Shown here piece by piece: positions 25,481-34,661 of a DNA stretch of 64,000 nt. Numbering within the stretch: the first letter of the stretch is position 1; every line of letters starts with the position of its first letter. The notes under the pieces were generated by a model that did not search any database, had not been told where the DNA came from, and worked only from the letters and a program-made list of their open reading frames with translations. The translations under genes and the position numbers were made by a program. Origin of the DNA: Ruegeria profundi (GTDB lineage Bacteria; Pseudomonadota; Alphaproteobacteria; Rhodobacterales; Rhodobacteraceae); NCBI RefSeq assembly GCF_001507545.1, contig NZ_LQBP01000001.1, positions 186,001 through 250,000 on the forward strand, written 5' to 3'.

Positions 25481-26146
25481 CTACAGACTCAACTTGTCGC
25501 GCATGAAGGCCAACGCAACACTCAGGCCGTCCGGTGCAATTCCGTGGCCGGTTCCCTTCATGATGTGGGCGTAAACCTCTTTAAACCCCGCAGCCTGAAG
25601 CGCTTCGGCGGCTTCGGGCAACGATTGCGGCGGCACCAGATCATCCGCGTCACCGTGCACCAACAGGATGGGCATTCGACTGACAACTTCGTCAGCAAGC
25701 AGGTCGGGTTCCAGCAATCGACCGGAAAAGGCAACGATTCCCGCGACCGGGTCTTCGCGACGTGGGGCAACATGCAGGCTCATCATCGTGCCCTGCGAGA
25801 AACCGAACAGAACGACCTGCTCAGGCAAAACGTCTTCATCCACCATCAACGCATCAAGAAAGGCGTTGAAATCCTGAATGGCCATTTCCATGCCGCGCTG
25901 CGCTTCTTCTTCCGACGAACCGTCGATCCATGGAATTGGGAACCACTGAAACCCGTTTGGCATTCCAGGAATCTGCTCGGGCGCATCCGGGGCGACGAAC
26001 AGCGTGTCGGGCAGATGTTCACCTAGCGGATCAGCCAGGCCCAGCAAGTCGGCCCCATTGGCGCCATACCCATGCACGAACACCACGACCGAGCGTGTGT
26101 CGCCCGAAACAGGCTCTTTTCGGAGCGCATTCAAAACCCGTGTCAT
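25481..26146 (-). CDS. Alpha/beta hydrolase, carboxylesterase/phospholipase type
   Basis: A 221-aa serine esterase of the Abhydrolase_2 family. VVVFVHGYGANGADLLGL carries the oxyanion-hole region, LFGFSQGTMMSL the nucleophile elbow GFSQG, ILLVHGDADDLVPP the catalytic Asp region and MKGTGHGIAPDGL the catalytic His. It should cleave short-chain or lysophospholipid esters in the cytoplasm. Its ATG overlaps the glycosylase stop (ATGA). Confidence 0.9.
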   Translation of the reverse strand: MTRVLNALRKEPVSGDTRSVVVFVHGYGANGADLLGLADPLGEHLPDTLFVAPDAPEQIPGMPNGFQWFPIPWIDGSSEEEAQRGMEMAIQDFNAFLDALMVDEDVLPEQVVLFGFSQGTMMSLHVAPRREDPVAGIVAFSGRLLEPDLLADEVVSRMPILLVHGDADDLVPPQSLPEAAEALQAAGFKEVYAHIMKGTGHGIAPDGLSVALAFMRDKLSL

Positions 26147-26775
26147 CTGATCCCTTCTCGTTCTTTGGCCACCCGGTAATAGGCCCACAACACACGCGCC
26201 GCAACCGACCGCCAGGGCGACCAGGCCTCGGCCATCTTGCGCAGCTCTTTGTCCGTAGGACGTGTGGGCAGGTCATAGAGAATTCGCGCAGCCTCTTGCA
26301 GTGCCAGATCGCCCGGCGCAATGACATCGGCACGGCCCAGCGAAAACATCGCGTAAATCTCAGCCGTCCAAACCCCGATGCCGGGCACTTCGGTCAGCGT
26401 GGCGATTACATCTGCATTAGAAGAGGTGCGTAACGCTTTGTAATCAATGCGCGCCTCAGCCAATGCACGCGCATATCGAATCTTTTGACGGCTTAGCCCG
26501 ACTGACCGCAAATCTTCATCTGTTGCCAACATGATCTTGCGTGGCCCAGTAAGATTTGCGTCTTTCAAACGCTTCCAAATGGCGTTGGCCGACGCCACGC
26601 TGACCTGTTGGCTCACTATTGCGCTCAAAAGCTGCGCAAACCCGTCAGGGCGTCGGCGCAAAGGCAGTGGGCCGGTCTGGTCCATCGCCCAAGCCATGCG
26701 CGGACAGCTATCTGCCAGCCAAGCGGCCCCCTCTGAAACGCATTCAGGTGTCTCGATAATACGTCCTACGGACAT
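26143..26775 (-). CDS. DNA-3-methyladenine glycosylase II (AlkA-like)
   Basis: A 210-aa HhH-GPD glycosylase that removes alkylated bases in base-excision repair. FAQLLSAIVSQQVSVASANAIWKRL starts the fold, and LTEVPGIGVWTAEIYAMFSLGR is the helix-hairpin-helix. The catalytic Asp is in DVIAPGDLALQEA. It lacks the N-terminal domain of E. coli AlkA, matching the shorter bacterial forms. No FeS-cluster cysteines follow, so it is not an endonuclease III or MutY. First gene of a three-gene minus-strand unit. Confidence 0.92.
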   Translation of the reverse strand: MSVGRIIETPECVSEGAAWLADSCPRMAWAMDQTGPLPLRRRPDGFAQLLSAIVSQQVSVASANAIWKRLKDANLTGPRKIMLATDEDLRSVGLSRQKIRYARALAEARIDYKALRTSSNADVIATLTEVPGIGVWTAEIYAMFSLGRADVIAPGDLALQEAARILYDLPTRPTDKELRKMAEAWSPWRSVAARVLWAYYRVAKEREGIR

Positions 26776-26873
26776 AGGCGCTCCAGGCTGTTTGCAGTGC
26801 GCTCACGTTAGGTTGCTTTGTCGCAGATGCAACCCGCTTGTATGACTGGCGTTTGAAAGATACGGAAGAGCTC

Positions 26874-28100
26874 ATGACAATGACGACCACGACCCCCGAC
26901 AACAGCCAGGCCAAGCGCAATGTCGCCGTATTGGTGGCGGCACAAGCCGTGCTTGGTGCACAGATGCCGATGATTTTTATCGTTGGTGGATTGGCGGGAC
27001 AGTCGCTTGCGTCCAACCCTTGTCTGGCCACGCTGCCTATTTCGCTGATCGTTCTCGGCTCAATGCTGGCGGCGACCCCCGTTTCAGCCATCATGCAGCG
27101 TTGGGGGCGGCGTGTTGGTTTCCTTGTGGGGGCCACGGCCGGTGCCCTCGGTGGCGTGGTTGGCGCCTATGGTCTTTATCTGGGGTCTTTCCCAATTTTT
27201 CTATTGGGCAGCGCGCTGACAGGTATATACATGAGCGCGCACGGTTTTTATCGTTTCGCCGCTGCGGATACAGCTTCGGACGACTATCAGCCCAAAGCCA
27301 TTTCCTACGTCATGGCGGGCGGTCTGGCAGCCGCCATCATTGGGCCGCAAATCGTAAAACTGACCGCAGAAGCCTATGTCGTTCCGTTTCTCGGCACCTA
27401 TCTGGCCGTTATTGCGGTGAATGTTATCGGCTCGGCCCTGTTCCTTTTCCTCGACATTCCAAAGCCCGAGAAACCCAAAGAAGACGCGCCAAAAGGTCGT
27501 TCCCGGCTTGAGATGTTGAAGACCCCTAGAATCGCCGTGGCAATCATCTGCGGCATGGTCTCGTACGCGCTGATGAACCTGGTGATGACCTCGACACCGC
27601 TGGCGGTCGTCGGGTGCGGGTTCAGTTCCGATGATGCTGCGGACGTGGTCACAAGCCATGTTCTTGCAATGTATGTACCCAGCTTTTTCACCGGCCAGTT
27701 GATCGCGCGATTTGGTGTTGAGAGAATCGTGGCCCTTGGTCTTGCGATTTTGGGGGCGGCCGGTGTGGTTGCCCTGCAAGGCGTTGAGCTGGGTAATTTT
27801 TTCGTCGCCCTGATCCTTTTGGGGATTGGTTGGAACTTTGGCTTTATTGGCGCCACAACCATGCTGGCCTCTTCCCATGAGCCGAGCGAGCGCGGCCGGA
27901 TGCAGGGTCTTAACGATCTGCTGGTGTTCGGCGGTGTAACGGTTGCGTCGCTGGCCTCCGGCGGGCTGATGAACTGTTCGGGTGGCTCTCCGGTCGAAGG
28001 ATGGACGGCGGTCAACCTGGCCATGATCCCCCTGCTGACACTGGCCGGTGGCGCGTTGTTGTGGCTGGTCCTGAAACCATCCGAGCCGGAAACGGTCTGA
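26874..28100 (+). CDS. Major facilitator superfamily transporter
   Basis: A 408-aa protein with about 12 membrane helices. RWGRRVGFLVGATAGALGGV is the conserved loop 2-3 motif of MFS proteins, and the middle loop (KPEKPKEDAPKGRSRLEML) divides the two six-helix halves. HEPSERGRMQGLNDLL marks the corresponding later loop. The substrate is unknown. The ATG at 26874 is preceded by GGAAG and chosen over an upstream in-frame ATG at 26838. Confidence 0.9.
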   Translation: MTMTTTTPDNSQAKRNVAVLVAAQAVLGAQMPMIFIVGGLAGQSLASNPCLATLPISLIVLGSMLAATPVSAIMQRWGRRVGFLVGATAGALGGVVGAYGLYLGSFPIFLLGSALTGIYMSAHGFYRFAAADTASDDYQPKAISYVMAGGLAAAIIGPQIVKLTAEAYVVPFLGTYLAVIAVNVIGSALFLFLDIPKPEKPKEDAPKGRSRLEMLKTPRIAVAIICGMVSYALMNLVMTSTPLAVVGCGFSSDDAADVVTSHVLAMYVPSFFTGQLIARFGVERIVALGLAILGAAGVVALQGVELGNFFVALILLGIGWNFGFIGATTMLASSHEPSERGRMQGLNDLLVFGGVTVASLASGGLMNCSGGSPVEGWTAVNLAMIPLLTLAGGALLWLVLKPSEPETV

Positions 28101-28103
28101 CAG

Positions 28104-28886
28104 TTACAAGCGACCGCTTGCAACCGTCCACATCAGGGACAGCCTGCGCCGGATCTCACCCTGTGCAAGATCACCAGCCGCAACGCGATCTGGTCGCGTA
28201 GCAGCCCGCCGCAGCACCCATTCAGCCTGCCAGCCGGTATAAAGCGCGGGTCGGGCCTGTGCCGAAATGAGCGAAGCGTTGGATCGACCTTTGCGAAGCC
28301 GACTGAGCGCCTTTTGCGCAAGCGCGCGCACACCATCAGGCGTGCCGTCCAACAACGGAATCCGGCCACGCGCCTCAAGATCAGGAATGGCGCGAAGCCA
28401 ATTCGCCACGCCAACTCCATAGCCGATATCACGCAACACGGTCTCATCCGCTGGACCCAGAACATGCGCGGCCGCAACCATCAAAGACCCGGAACTGTGG
28501 TCGATGTAGGCGTCAAAATGTGCCTCATCCTCAAACGGATCACGATAGATATCCCAACGTCTTACGGCCACATATTCATCAAGCATCGCCGCCAAATCCG
28601 GCGACAGAACCTGAGACAGAGGCGTTACGACTTCATGCCGGCGTACGGGCTTGCCATCAGCGATCTCTTGCAGCGCGTCGCGCCACCATTGCAAACGCAT
28701 CTCGGCAATCATCGCCTCTTGCGTGACCCAGGGTGCGCGCGCAACCTCGGCGTTCAGGGCATAAAGCGGGAACAACATTGGTCGCACAGCAACAGGCGCT
28801 GCCATAACCGCCATGAAGCGATCCGGGTCGGCGCGATGCACCAGAGCAGCGCAGGCCTTGACGTCATCGTCGAAACCAACGGTCAC
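28104..28886 (-). CDS. Squalene/phytoene synthase-like protein, probably non-catalytic (NDUFAF6-like)
   Basis: A 260-aa all-helical trans-isoprenyl-diphosphate-synthase fold. RFMAVMAAPVAVRPMLFPLYALNAEVARA aligns with the first helix pair, but the Asp-rich motif DxxxD expected after YAL is replaced by an Ala/Glu/Ala-rich stretch. The second expected motif is replaced by NWLRAIPDLEARGRIPLL. The loss of both Mg-diphosphate-binding sites suggests it does not make squalene or phytoene. The mitochondrial relative NDUFAF6 is a complex I assembly factor; a similar role is inferred only. The GTG start overlaps the cimA stop (GTGA). Confidence 0.82.
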   Translation of the reverse strand: MTVGFDDDVKACAALVHRADPDRFMAVMAAPVAVRPMLFPLYALNAEVARAPWVTQEAMIAEMRLQWWRDALQEIADGKPVRRHEVVTPLSQVLSPDLAAMLDEYVAVRRWDIYRDPFEDEAHFDAYIDHSSGSLMVAAAHVLGPADETVLRDIGYGVGVANWLRAIPDLEARGRIPLLDGTPDGVRALAQKALSRLRKGRSNASLISAQARPALYTGWQAEWVLRRAATRPDRVAAGDLAQGEIRRRLSLMWTVASGRL

Positions 28887-30517
28887 TCGGCCACTACCGC
28901 TTGCGGCCCTGCGTCACGCACCAGTTTCCACTGGATTGCGTCCAACAATGCCTCGAACGAGGCATCAACGATATTCGCGCTGACGCCCACGGTTGACCAC
29001 CGCCGCCCCTGCCCGTCTTCGCTGTCGATGATCACGCGGGTCACGGCCTCTGTGCCGCCCTGCGTGATGCGCACCTTGAAATCAACCAGCCTCATATCTG
29101 CCAGAACCTGAGAATACTGCCCCAGATCCTTTGCCAAAGCCTTGGCCAACGCGTTAACCGGGCCCCGGTCGCTGCCGTCCTCATCCAAAGACTCGCTGAC
29201 CGACAGTTTCTTTTCCCCGTCCACCTTCACAACAACCACCGCCTCAGACAGGCTGACCATCTTGTTGTACTTGTTCTTTCGCCGCTCAACCGTGACCTTG
29301 TAGCGCTTAACCTCGAAGAACTCGGGCAGTTGCCCCAACTCCTCCCGTGCCAGCAGTTCAAAACTGGCCTGAGCGGTGTCGTAGGAGTAACCATCAGCCT
29401 CACGGCGTTTGATCCGATCCAGGATGCGGCCAAGGGCCGGATCATCTTTGTCAACGGACAGCCCCGCTTCGGTCAGCCGTTTACGCAGGTTCGACTGCCC
29501 CGCCTGGTTCGACATCGGTATGATCCGCGCATTCCCAACCGAGGTGGGATCAACATGTTCATAGGTCGACGGGTCCTTGAGAATCGCGCTGACATGCAGC
29601 CCGGCCTTATGCGCAAAGGCAGACGCCCCGACATAAGCCGCTTGCTTGCTGGGCACCCGGTTCAGGATGTCGTCAAGCATTCGGCTGACACGGGTCAAAC
29701 CGGCCAAGGCATCGACGCTGACGCCGATGTCAAAGTTTGATGCATACGGTTCTTTCAGCAACAAGGTCGGGATCAGAGCAGTCAGGTTCGCATTCCCGCA
29801 ACGCTCACCCAAACCGTTCAAAGTCCCCTGAATTTGTCGCGCACCGGCATCAACAGCGGCCAGAGAACAGGCCACCGCGTTCTCGGTATCGTTGTGCGTG
29901 TGAATCCCGAGGCGGTCGCCCGGCAACCCCGCTGCGATCACCTCGGTCACGATGCGCGAGACCTCGGCCGGAAGCGCACCACCGTTTGTGTCGCACAGCA
30001 CGACCCAACGGGCACCAGCTTCCAAAGCGGCCCGGCACACATCGACAGCATAGGTTGGATTGTCCTTATACCCGTCAAAGAAGTGTTCGGCATCAAACAG
30101 GGCCTCACGCCCCTGCGCCACGACATGCGCGATCGAGGCCCGAACGTTTTCAACATTCTCCTCCAGTGAAATTCCCAACGCTTGAGTCACGTGGTAATCA
30201 TGCGATTTTCCCACTAGGCAGACCGCTTGCGTGCCCGCGTTCATCACAGCGGCCAACACATCGTCATTTTCTGCCGACCGACCCGCGCGTTTGGTCATCC
30301 CGAAGGCGGTCAACCGCGCCGATATCTTCGGAGCAGTTTCGAAGAACGCGCTGTCCGTTGGGTTTGCGCCGGGCCAGCCGCCCTCGATGTAGTCAAGCCC
30401 CAGCGCATCAAGCGCCTGCGCGATCTGCACTTTTTCGGCGGTTGAGAATTGCACCCCTTGCGTCTGCTGCCCGTCCCGCAGGGTCGTATCATAGAGGTAT
30501 AAACGTTCCTTTGACAT
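28883..30517 (-). CDS. cimA: (R)-citramalate synthase
   Basis: A 544-aa enzyme condensing pyruvate and acetyl-CoA to (R)-citramalate, the first step of the threonine-independent isoleucine route. The N-terminal TIM barrel has YDTTLRDGQQTQGVQFS (metal-binding Arg-Asp) and GLDYIEGGWPGANPTD, and IHTHNDTENAVACSLAAV holds the metal-binding His pair. The C-terminal 150 residues form a LeuA-type allosteric domain (from about residue 390). GGWPGANP rather than the 2-isopropylmalate-synthase equivalent fits CimA. A strong GAGGAGG ribosome-binding site sits inside the end of cysS, and ATG and TAA overlap by one base. Confidence 0.93.
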   Translation of the reverse strand: MSKERLYLYDTTLRDGQQTQGVQFSTAEKVQIAQALDALGLDYIEGGWPGANPTDSAFFETAPKISARLTAFGMTKRAGRSAENDDVLAAVMNAGTQAVCLVGKSHDYHVTQALGISLEENVENVRASIAHVVAQGREALFDAEHFFDGYKDNPTYAVDVCRAALEAGARWVVLCDTNGGALPAEVSRIVTEVIAAGLPGDRLGIHTHNDTENAVACSLAAVDAGARQIQGTLNGLGERCGNANLTALIPTLLLKEPYASNFDIGVSVDALAGLTRVSRMLDDILNRVPSKQAAYVGASAFAHKAGLHVSAILKDPSTYEHVDPTSVGNARIIPMSNQAGQSNLRKRLTEAGLSVDKDDPALGRILDRIKRREADGYSYDTAQASFELLAREELGQLPEFFEVKRYKVTVERRKNKYNKMVSLSEAVVVVKVDGEKKLSVSESLDEDGSDRGPVNALAKALAKDLGQYSQVLADMRLVDFKVRITQGGTEAVTRVIIDSEDGQGRRWSTVGVSANIVDASFEALLDAIQWKLVRDAGPQAVVAE

Positions 30518-31911
30518 TACACCTCCTCTAGCTTGGCCGCGTCGAAACCGGCACCCGGCACCAATTCGACCCCGTCCTTGCTCATACGGACCTCCAGCCC
30601 GGCGGCCAGATAGGCAGCCTTCAGGCGATCTACTTCCGAGAAATCCTTGCTTTGCATCGCAACGGCCCGCGCATCCGCAAGCCGATCCTCATAGGCGGCC
30701 AGGTCCAACGAAGCTGTGTCCGCCCACGCCCCCATTTCCGGTGATAACAGCCCCAGCAACTGCGCACTTGCCAACAGGCCCGCTGCATCCCCATCTGCAG
30801 CCAGACGGTAGAGGTCAGCCAAAGCACCCGCTGTATTCAGGTCATCACTCAGCGCAGCGACAACCGCGGGTGCCGCGCTGGCGGCGGGCTCGATGCCCGC
30901 AGTCAGCGCCCGCCATTTGCGTAGCGTGGCCTCAGCCTCACGCGCCTTCTTCTCAGTCCAGTCCATCGGCTTGCGATAGTGGGTCTGAAGGAAGACAAAG
31001 CGGATCACCTCCCCGGGAACACCTTGTTCCAGCAGATCATGCACGGTGAAGAAATTGCCCAGTGATTTCGACATCTTCTTGCCTTCCACCTGCAACATCT
31101 CATTGTGCAGCCAGTACCGGGCAAACTCACCTTCGGGATGCGCGCAGCAGCTTTGTGCAATCTCATTTTCATGGTGCGGGAACATCAGATCATTGCCACC
31201 CCCATGGATGTCAAAACTGTCCCCCAACAACTCATAACTCATGGCCGAGCACTCTATGTGCCATCCCGGACGCCCACGTCCCCATGGGCTGTCCCAGCCC
31301 GGCAACTCGTCGGTGGATGGCTTCCACAAAACAAAATCCATCGGGTTTTTTTTGTAAGGCGCGACCTCAACCCGCGCCCCAGCAATCATGTCATCAACGG
31401 ATCGGCCAGACAGTGACCCGTAGTGCGTTTTCCAGCTGTCGACAGCAAAAAGAACGTGCCCCTCGGCCGCGTAGGCGTGGCCTTTGTCGATCAGGTCCTG
31501 AATCATCGCGATCATCTGACCGATATATTCAGTCGCGCGCGGCATGTAGTTGGGCTCCAACGCACCCAACGCTCCCATGTCGTGAAGATACCAGCCGATT
31601 GTCTCGTCCGACCGTTCCTGCACCAACCGCTCCAACGTTCCATCTGCCCCGGCCTTTTGACGGGCCAGCGCCGTTGCGTTGATCTTGTCATCAACGTCGG
31701 TGAAGTTGCGCACGTAAGTTACGTGGTCCGCGCCATAGGTATGCCGCAGTAACCGGTATAGGACGTCGAACACCACGACAGGCCGCGCGTTCCCCAGATG
31801 AGCACGGTCATAAACCGTCGGACCACAGACGTACATCCGCACATTATCGGCATCGATCGGCACGAAATCTTCCTTCGTCCGAGTCCGGGTGTTGTGCAGT
31901 TTGATCGTCAT
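30517..31911 (-). CDS. cysS: Cysteinyl-tRNA synthetase
   Basis: A 464-aa class I aminoacyl-tRNA synthetase. The HIGH-like motif is [14 protein letters not shown], preceded by YVCGPTVYD with a zinc-ligand Cys. Further zinc ligands are in [10 protein letters not shown] and [12 protein letters not shown], and the KMSKS motif is [12 protein letters not shown]. The anticodon-binding DALR-type helical domain occupies the C-terminus (from about residue 345). It charges tRNA-Cys. First gene of the coupled set cysS-cimA-phytoene-synthase-like. Confidence 0.95.
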   Translation of the reverse strand: MTIKLHNTRTRTKEDFVPIDADNVRMYVCGPTVYDRAHLGNARPVVVFDVLYRLLRHTYGADHVTYVRNFTDVDDKINATALARQKAGADGTLERLVQERSDETIGWYLHDMGALGALEPNYMPRATEYIGQMIAMIQDLIDKGHAYAAEGHVLFAVDSWKTHYGSLSGRSVDDMIAGARVEVAPYKKNPMDFVLWKPSTDELPGWDSPWGRGRPGWHIECSAMSYELLGDSFDIHGGGNDLMFPHHENEIAQSCCAHPEGEFARYWLHNEMLQVEGKKMSKSLGNFFTVHDLLEQGVPGEVIRFVFLQTHYRKPMDWTEKKAREAEATLRKWRALTAGIEPAASAAPAVVAALSDDLNTAGALADLYRLAADGDAAGLLASAQLLGLLSPEMGAWADTASLDLAAYEDRLADARAVAMQSKDFSEVDRLKAAYLAAGLEVRMSKDGVELVPGAGFDAAKLEEV

Positions 31912-32127
31912 CGGTCGGCTCCTAAAGACAGCGTAGCTTCTCGCGTTGGCGCGGGCTTAGCAACTTGTCTCAGGGATGAAAACGAAAGAAACCGGCCCGC
32001 TTGATAAATCAGCAGGAAATGCAGCAGATAATGGTGCAGATCATCGGGTTCATAAATCTGCATTAGCACGCGGAATACCAGACGCCAAGCCTTGAGTTTC
32101 GCTTTCTTCCGCTGCACTTTTTGCAGA

Positions 32128-32472
32128 ATGAACCGTGACAGAGTGAATGCCATTTGCCGGAGCCTTCCCGGCGCGGAACTGTCGGACCCATGGGGCGGCG
32201 GTCATGACGCCTGGAAAATCGGCGGCAAAATGTTTGCCTGTATCGGAACGGCAAATGACGGCGTTTCTGTTAAAACGCCTGACATTGAAACAGCCCAGAT
32301 GCTGATTGATGCGGGCATAGGTGTGAAAGCACCCTATTTCCACCGGAGCTGGATACGCCTTCCTTTCGATTGCGATAAGGACGAATTGCAGCACCGGCTG
32401 GCCACTTCTTACGACCTTGTCCGTGCCTCATTGACCAAAAAGATTCAGGCAACGCTTCCGCCGCGAACCTGA
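32128..32472 (+). CDS. MmcQ/YjbR family DNA-binding-fold protein
   Basis: A 114-aa protein of the CyaY-like MmcQ fold. MNRDRVNAICRSLPGAELSDPWGGGHDAWKIGGKMFA is the usual opening, with the conserved DxWK/GGKMFA run. It ends YDLVRASLTKKIQATL, also typical. The family is structurally characterised as double-wing DNA-binding but without a clear biological role. The ATG at 32128 is the natural start of the domain. The 216-base gap before it holds no feature I can support. Confidence 0.85.
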   Translation: MNRDRVNAICRSLPGAELSDPWGGGHDAWKIGGKMFACIGTANDGVSVKTPDIETAQMLIDAGIGVKAPYFHRSWIRLPFDCDKDELQHRLATSYDLVRASLTKKIQATLPPRT

Positions 32473-32530
32473 TTGACAAATGATCACTGCTCTGGCCCTG
32501 TCCCCGAAAACGACAGAACGGGAGCGGGCC

Positions 32531-33721
32531 ATGAAATTGTCGCAGCGCATCACGCACCTGACCAAAGACGGCGGTGACGGATGGGATGTATTCTACCGCG
32601 CCCGCCGAATGATCCTCGACGGTTATGCCGTAACCGAACTGACCATTGGTGAGCATGATATTCGCACGGACCCGACGATACTGGAGGCCATGGACCTTTC
32701 AGCGCGTCAAGGTCACACCGGTTACGCAATGGTGCCGGGCACCGACCTGCTGCGAGACACGGTCGCCGCTCGGCTACAAGCGCGGACCGGTGTGCCGACC
32801 ACCCGCAATAACGTGTTGATCACCCCTGGCGGTCAGGCGGGCTTGTTCGCCGCGCATGTTGCTGTTTGTGATCCGGGCGATGTGGGCCTGTATCTCGACC
32901 CGTTCTATGCCACCTACCCTGGAACGATCCGCGGTGCAGGTGCTGTGGCGCGGGCAATCCAAACCACCGCCGAGGATGCATTCCAGCCGCGCGCCAACCT
33001 CATCGATGCTGCCGCTGACGGCGCTGTGTCATTGTTGATCAACACGCCGAACAACCCTACCGGAGCGGTCTACGGGCGCGAGACCCTTGATGGTATCGCC
33101 AAACTGTGCCGAAACCGCGATCTCTGGCTGATTTCAGATGAAGTCTATGACACTCAGGTATGGGACGGTCAGCATATCTCACCTCGCACCCTGCCCGGTA
33201 TGTCCGAACGAACCCTCGTTGTGGGTTCGATGTCCAAATCCCACGCCATGACGGGATCCCGCTGCGGCTGGGTCGTGGGGCCGGAAGAAGTAATCGCCCA
33301 TCTGATCAACCTCGCGACGCACACGACATACGGCGTACCCGGATTTATTCAGGACGCCGCAAGTTTCGCGCTGAACGCCGGACATGCGTTGGAAGAGCAG
33401 ATCGCTTTGCCGTTCCGCAAACGGCGCGCTTTGGCTGTTGAAATTCTGAACGCCCAAAACACAGTCGGTTTAGTTCCCGCGCAAGGAGCCATGTACCTGA
33501 TGCTGGACATCCGCGCCACCGGCCTGAGCGGTGAAGAATTCGCAAACGCCCTGCTGGATACGCATTCGATTGCAGTTATGCCGGGTGAAAGCTTTGGATC
33601 CGCAGCAGCGGGGCACATCCGTGTGGCGATGACAATTGACGATGAAAGGTTCTGCGCAGCGCTATCGACAATCTGCACATTTGCTGCGGACTTGGCAAAG
33701 AAGCAGGTCGCGGCAACTTAA
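32531..33721 (+). CDS. Pyridoxal-phosphate aminotransferase, class I/II
   Basis: A 396-aa fold-type I aminotransferase. TPGGQAGLFAAH is the cofactor-phosphate region, LLINTPNNPTGAVYGRE the conserved Asn-Pro motif, LISDEVYDTQVW holds the Asp and Tyr contacting PLP, and GSMSKSHAMTGSRCGWVVGP holds the Schiff-base Lys (SKSHAM). R of GHIRVAM near the C-terminus binds the substrate carboxylate. It is close to aspartate or aromatic aminotransferases but the amino donor is not determined. The ATG at 32531 has GGGAGCGGG upstream. Confidence 0.88.
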   Translation: MKLSQRITHLTKDGGDGWDVFYRARRMILDGYAVTELTIGEHDIRTDPTILEAMDLSARQGHTGYAMVPGTDLLRDTVAARLQARTGVPTTRNNVLITPGGQAGLFAAHVAVCDPGDVGLYLDPFYATYPGTIRGAGAVARAIQTTAEDAFQPRANLIDAAADGAVSLLINTPNNPTGAVYGRETLDGIAKLCRNRDLWLISDEVYDTQVWDGQHISPRTLPGMSERTLVVGSMSKSHAMTGSRCGWVVGPEEVIAHLINLATHTTYGVPGFIQDAASFALNAGHALEEQIALPFRKRRALAVEILNAQNTVGLVPAQGAMYLMLDIRATGLSGEEFANALLDTHSIAVMPGESFGSAAAGHIRVAMTIDDERFCAALSTICTFAADLAKKQVAAT

Positions 33722-33727
33722 ACGCAA

Positions 33728-34246
33728 CTAGAACCGAAAAGAGGTGCGCAGGTTGAACACGTTTGTATCCAGTGTGCCGTTCGACCGCGTGACATCGTCG
33801 AACTCTTGTCTCAATGCCTCGCCACTGATGATAAGGCGGTCGCCTATTGGGTAGGCCACACCAATTCCGTACACGGCAGCGGTGTCATTGTCAGCCGAAG
33901 CGTCCGCTCGGGCTGCACCGACCACAACATAACCCATGGCTGCGCCAAAATCGTAACCGCCGCGCAGCTTCACGCTGGCAATGCCGTCCAAAGTACCCTC
34001 GCCATCCCCCAGGCTTAGGGAAAGGTGGTTGTACTCAAGCTCCCCACCCAAGACGAAATTCCCAAAGTCCCGGTCATATCCGATATGGGCACCGAGGCCA
34101 AAGTCATCTCCGCCCGATCCATCCGGACCATCCGCATCAGCGTATCCAAAACTGAACCCGGCATAGGCACCAGTCCAATCCTCGGCCAAAACCGGGGTAG
34201 CAAGCCAAGCTGCTAAAGATAGACTGATCACCAACAGGCGTTTCAC
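33728..34246 (-). CDS. Outer-membrane beta-barrel protein (opacity-like porin family)
   Basis: A 172-aa protein starting at GTG with a near-ideal AGGAGAGG ribosome-binding site. A signal peptide (LLVISLSLAAWLATPVLA) is followed by DWTGAYAGFSFGYAD, the usual first strand of OmpA-like or Omp25-type barrels. Alternating hydrophobic strands (FVLGGELEYNHLSL, SVKLRGGYDFGAAMGYVVVG, VYGIGVAYPIGDRLIISGEAL) end in a C-terminal Phe (NLRTSFRF) recognised by the BAM complex. An eight-stranded barrel is expected; its role is unknown. It converges on the aminotransferase, six bases apart. Confidence 0.87.
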   Translation of the reverse strand: MKRLLVISLSLAAWLATPVLAEDWTGAYAGFSFGYADADGPDGSGGDDFGLGAHIGYDRDFGNFVLGGELEYNHLSLSLGDGEGTLDGIASVKLRGGYDFGAAMGYVVVGAARADASADNDTAAVYGIGVAYPIGDRLIISGEALRQEFDDVTRSNGTLDTNVFNLRTSFRF

Positions 34247-34661
34247 TAACCTCTCCTAAAAAACCTTACGCCACAGCTTCGGTTCTTAAAGTAGCACTAA
34301 CTCAATAACTTGGTTCATGATCATTAAGTTTCAATTAAAGACACGAGACACTTTCAAATAAGTGAAATCAGTATAACAGATTTATGTCCGCGCAGGGAAA
34401 AACTTGCGCATACGAATGAACAGTGTGACATCCGCGTGTTTACTTCGTTTTTAGAGCCCAAGGTCGCAAACAGAACAGATTGCAACACTGCAAGACCGAA
34501 TACTTCTTCACATAGGTAAGGACCGGCATGCAGAACGACGTCTGGAAAATTCGACTGGTCAGCCGCACGATCGGTGCGGACCGCGGGCGTGCAGCACGAG
34601 GAAGGCCTTCAGGGGTTTAAAACACCCATCCTGAAGTACCTTAACACTCGGAAACCATACC
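34247..34661. other. 415-base control region upstream of mttB-like gene
   Basis: AT-rich in its left half (34280-34400), probably carrying promoters for the divergent barrel and methyltransferase genes. The right half holds a short reading frame at 34528-34620 with a good ribosome-binding site, a palindrome GAAGGCCTTC (34601-34610) and an inverted repeat CTTCAGG/CCTGAAG (34607-34613 and 34630-34636). I looked for a cobalamin riboswitch and did not recognise one. Confidence 0.4.
34528..34620 (+). CDS. Possible 30-aa upstream reading frame (leader peptide)
   Basis: The ATG is preceded by TAAGGA at suitable spacing and opens a 30-codon frame (MQNDVWKIRLVSRT...GRPSGV) that ends with TAA at 34618-34620. 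The product is basic with no membrane segment. Its last codons overlap the left arm of the CTTCAGG/CCTGAAG inverted repeat, 41 bases before the mttB-like ATG. A regulatory leader or a small protein is possible; coding capacity alone is weak. Confidence 0.3.
   Translation: MQNDVWKIRLVSRTIGADRGRAARGRPSGV

Noticed and set aside
31908..32153. 81-codon frame on the minus strand before cysS
   Set aside because: It overlaps the cysS start and the start of the MmcQ gene and has no clear ribosome-binding site or family; the 216-base gap is better left unassigned.
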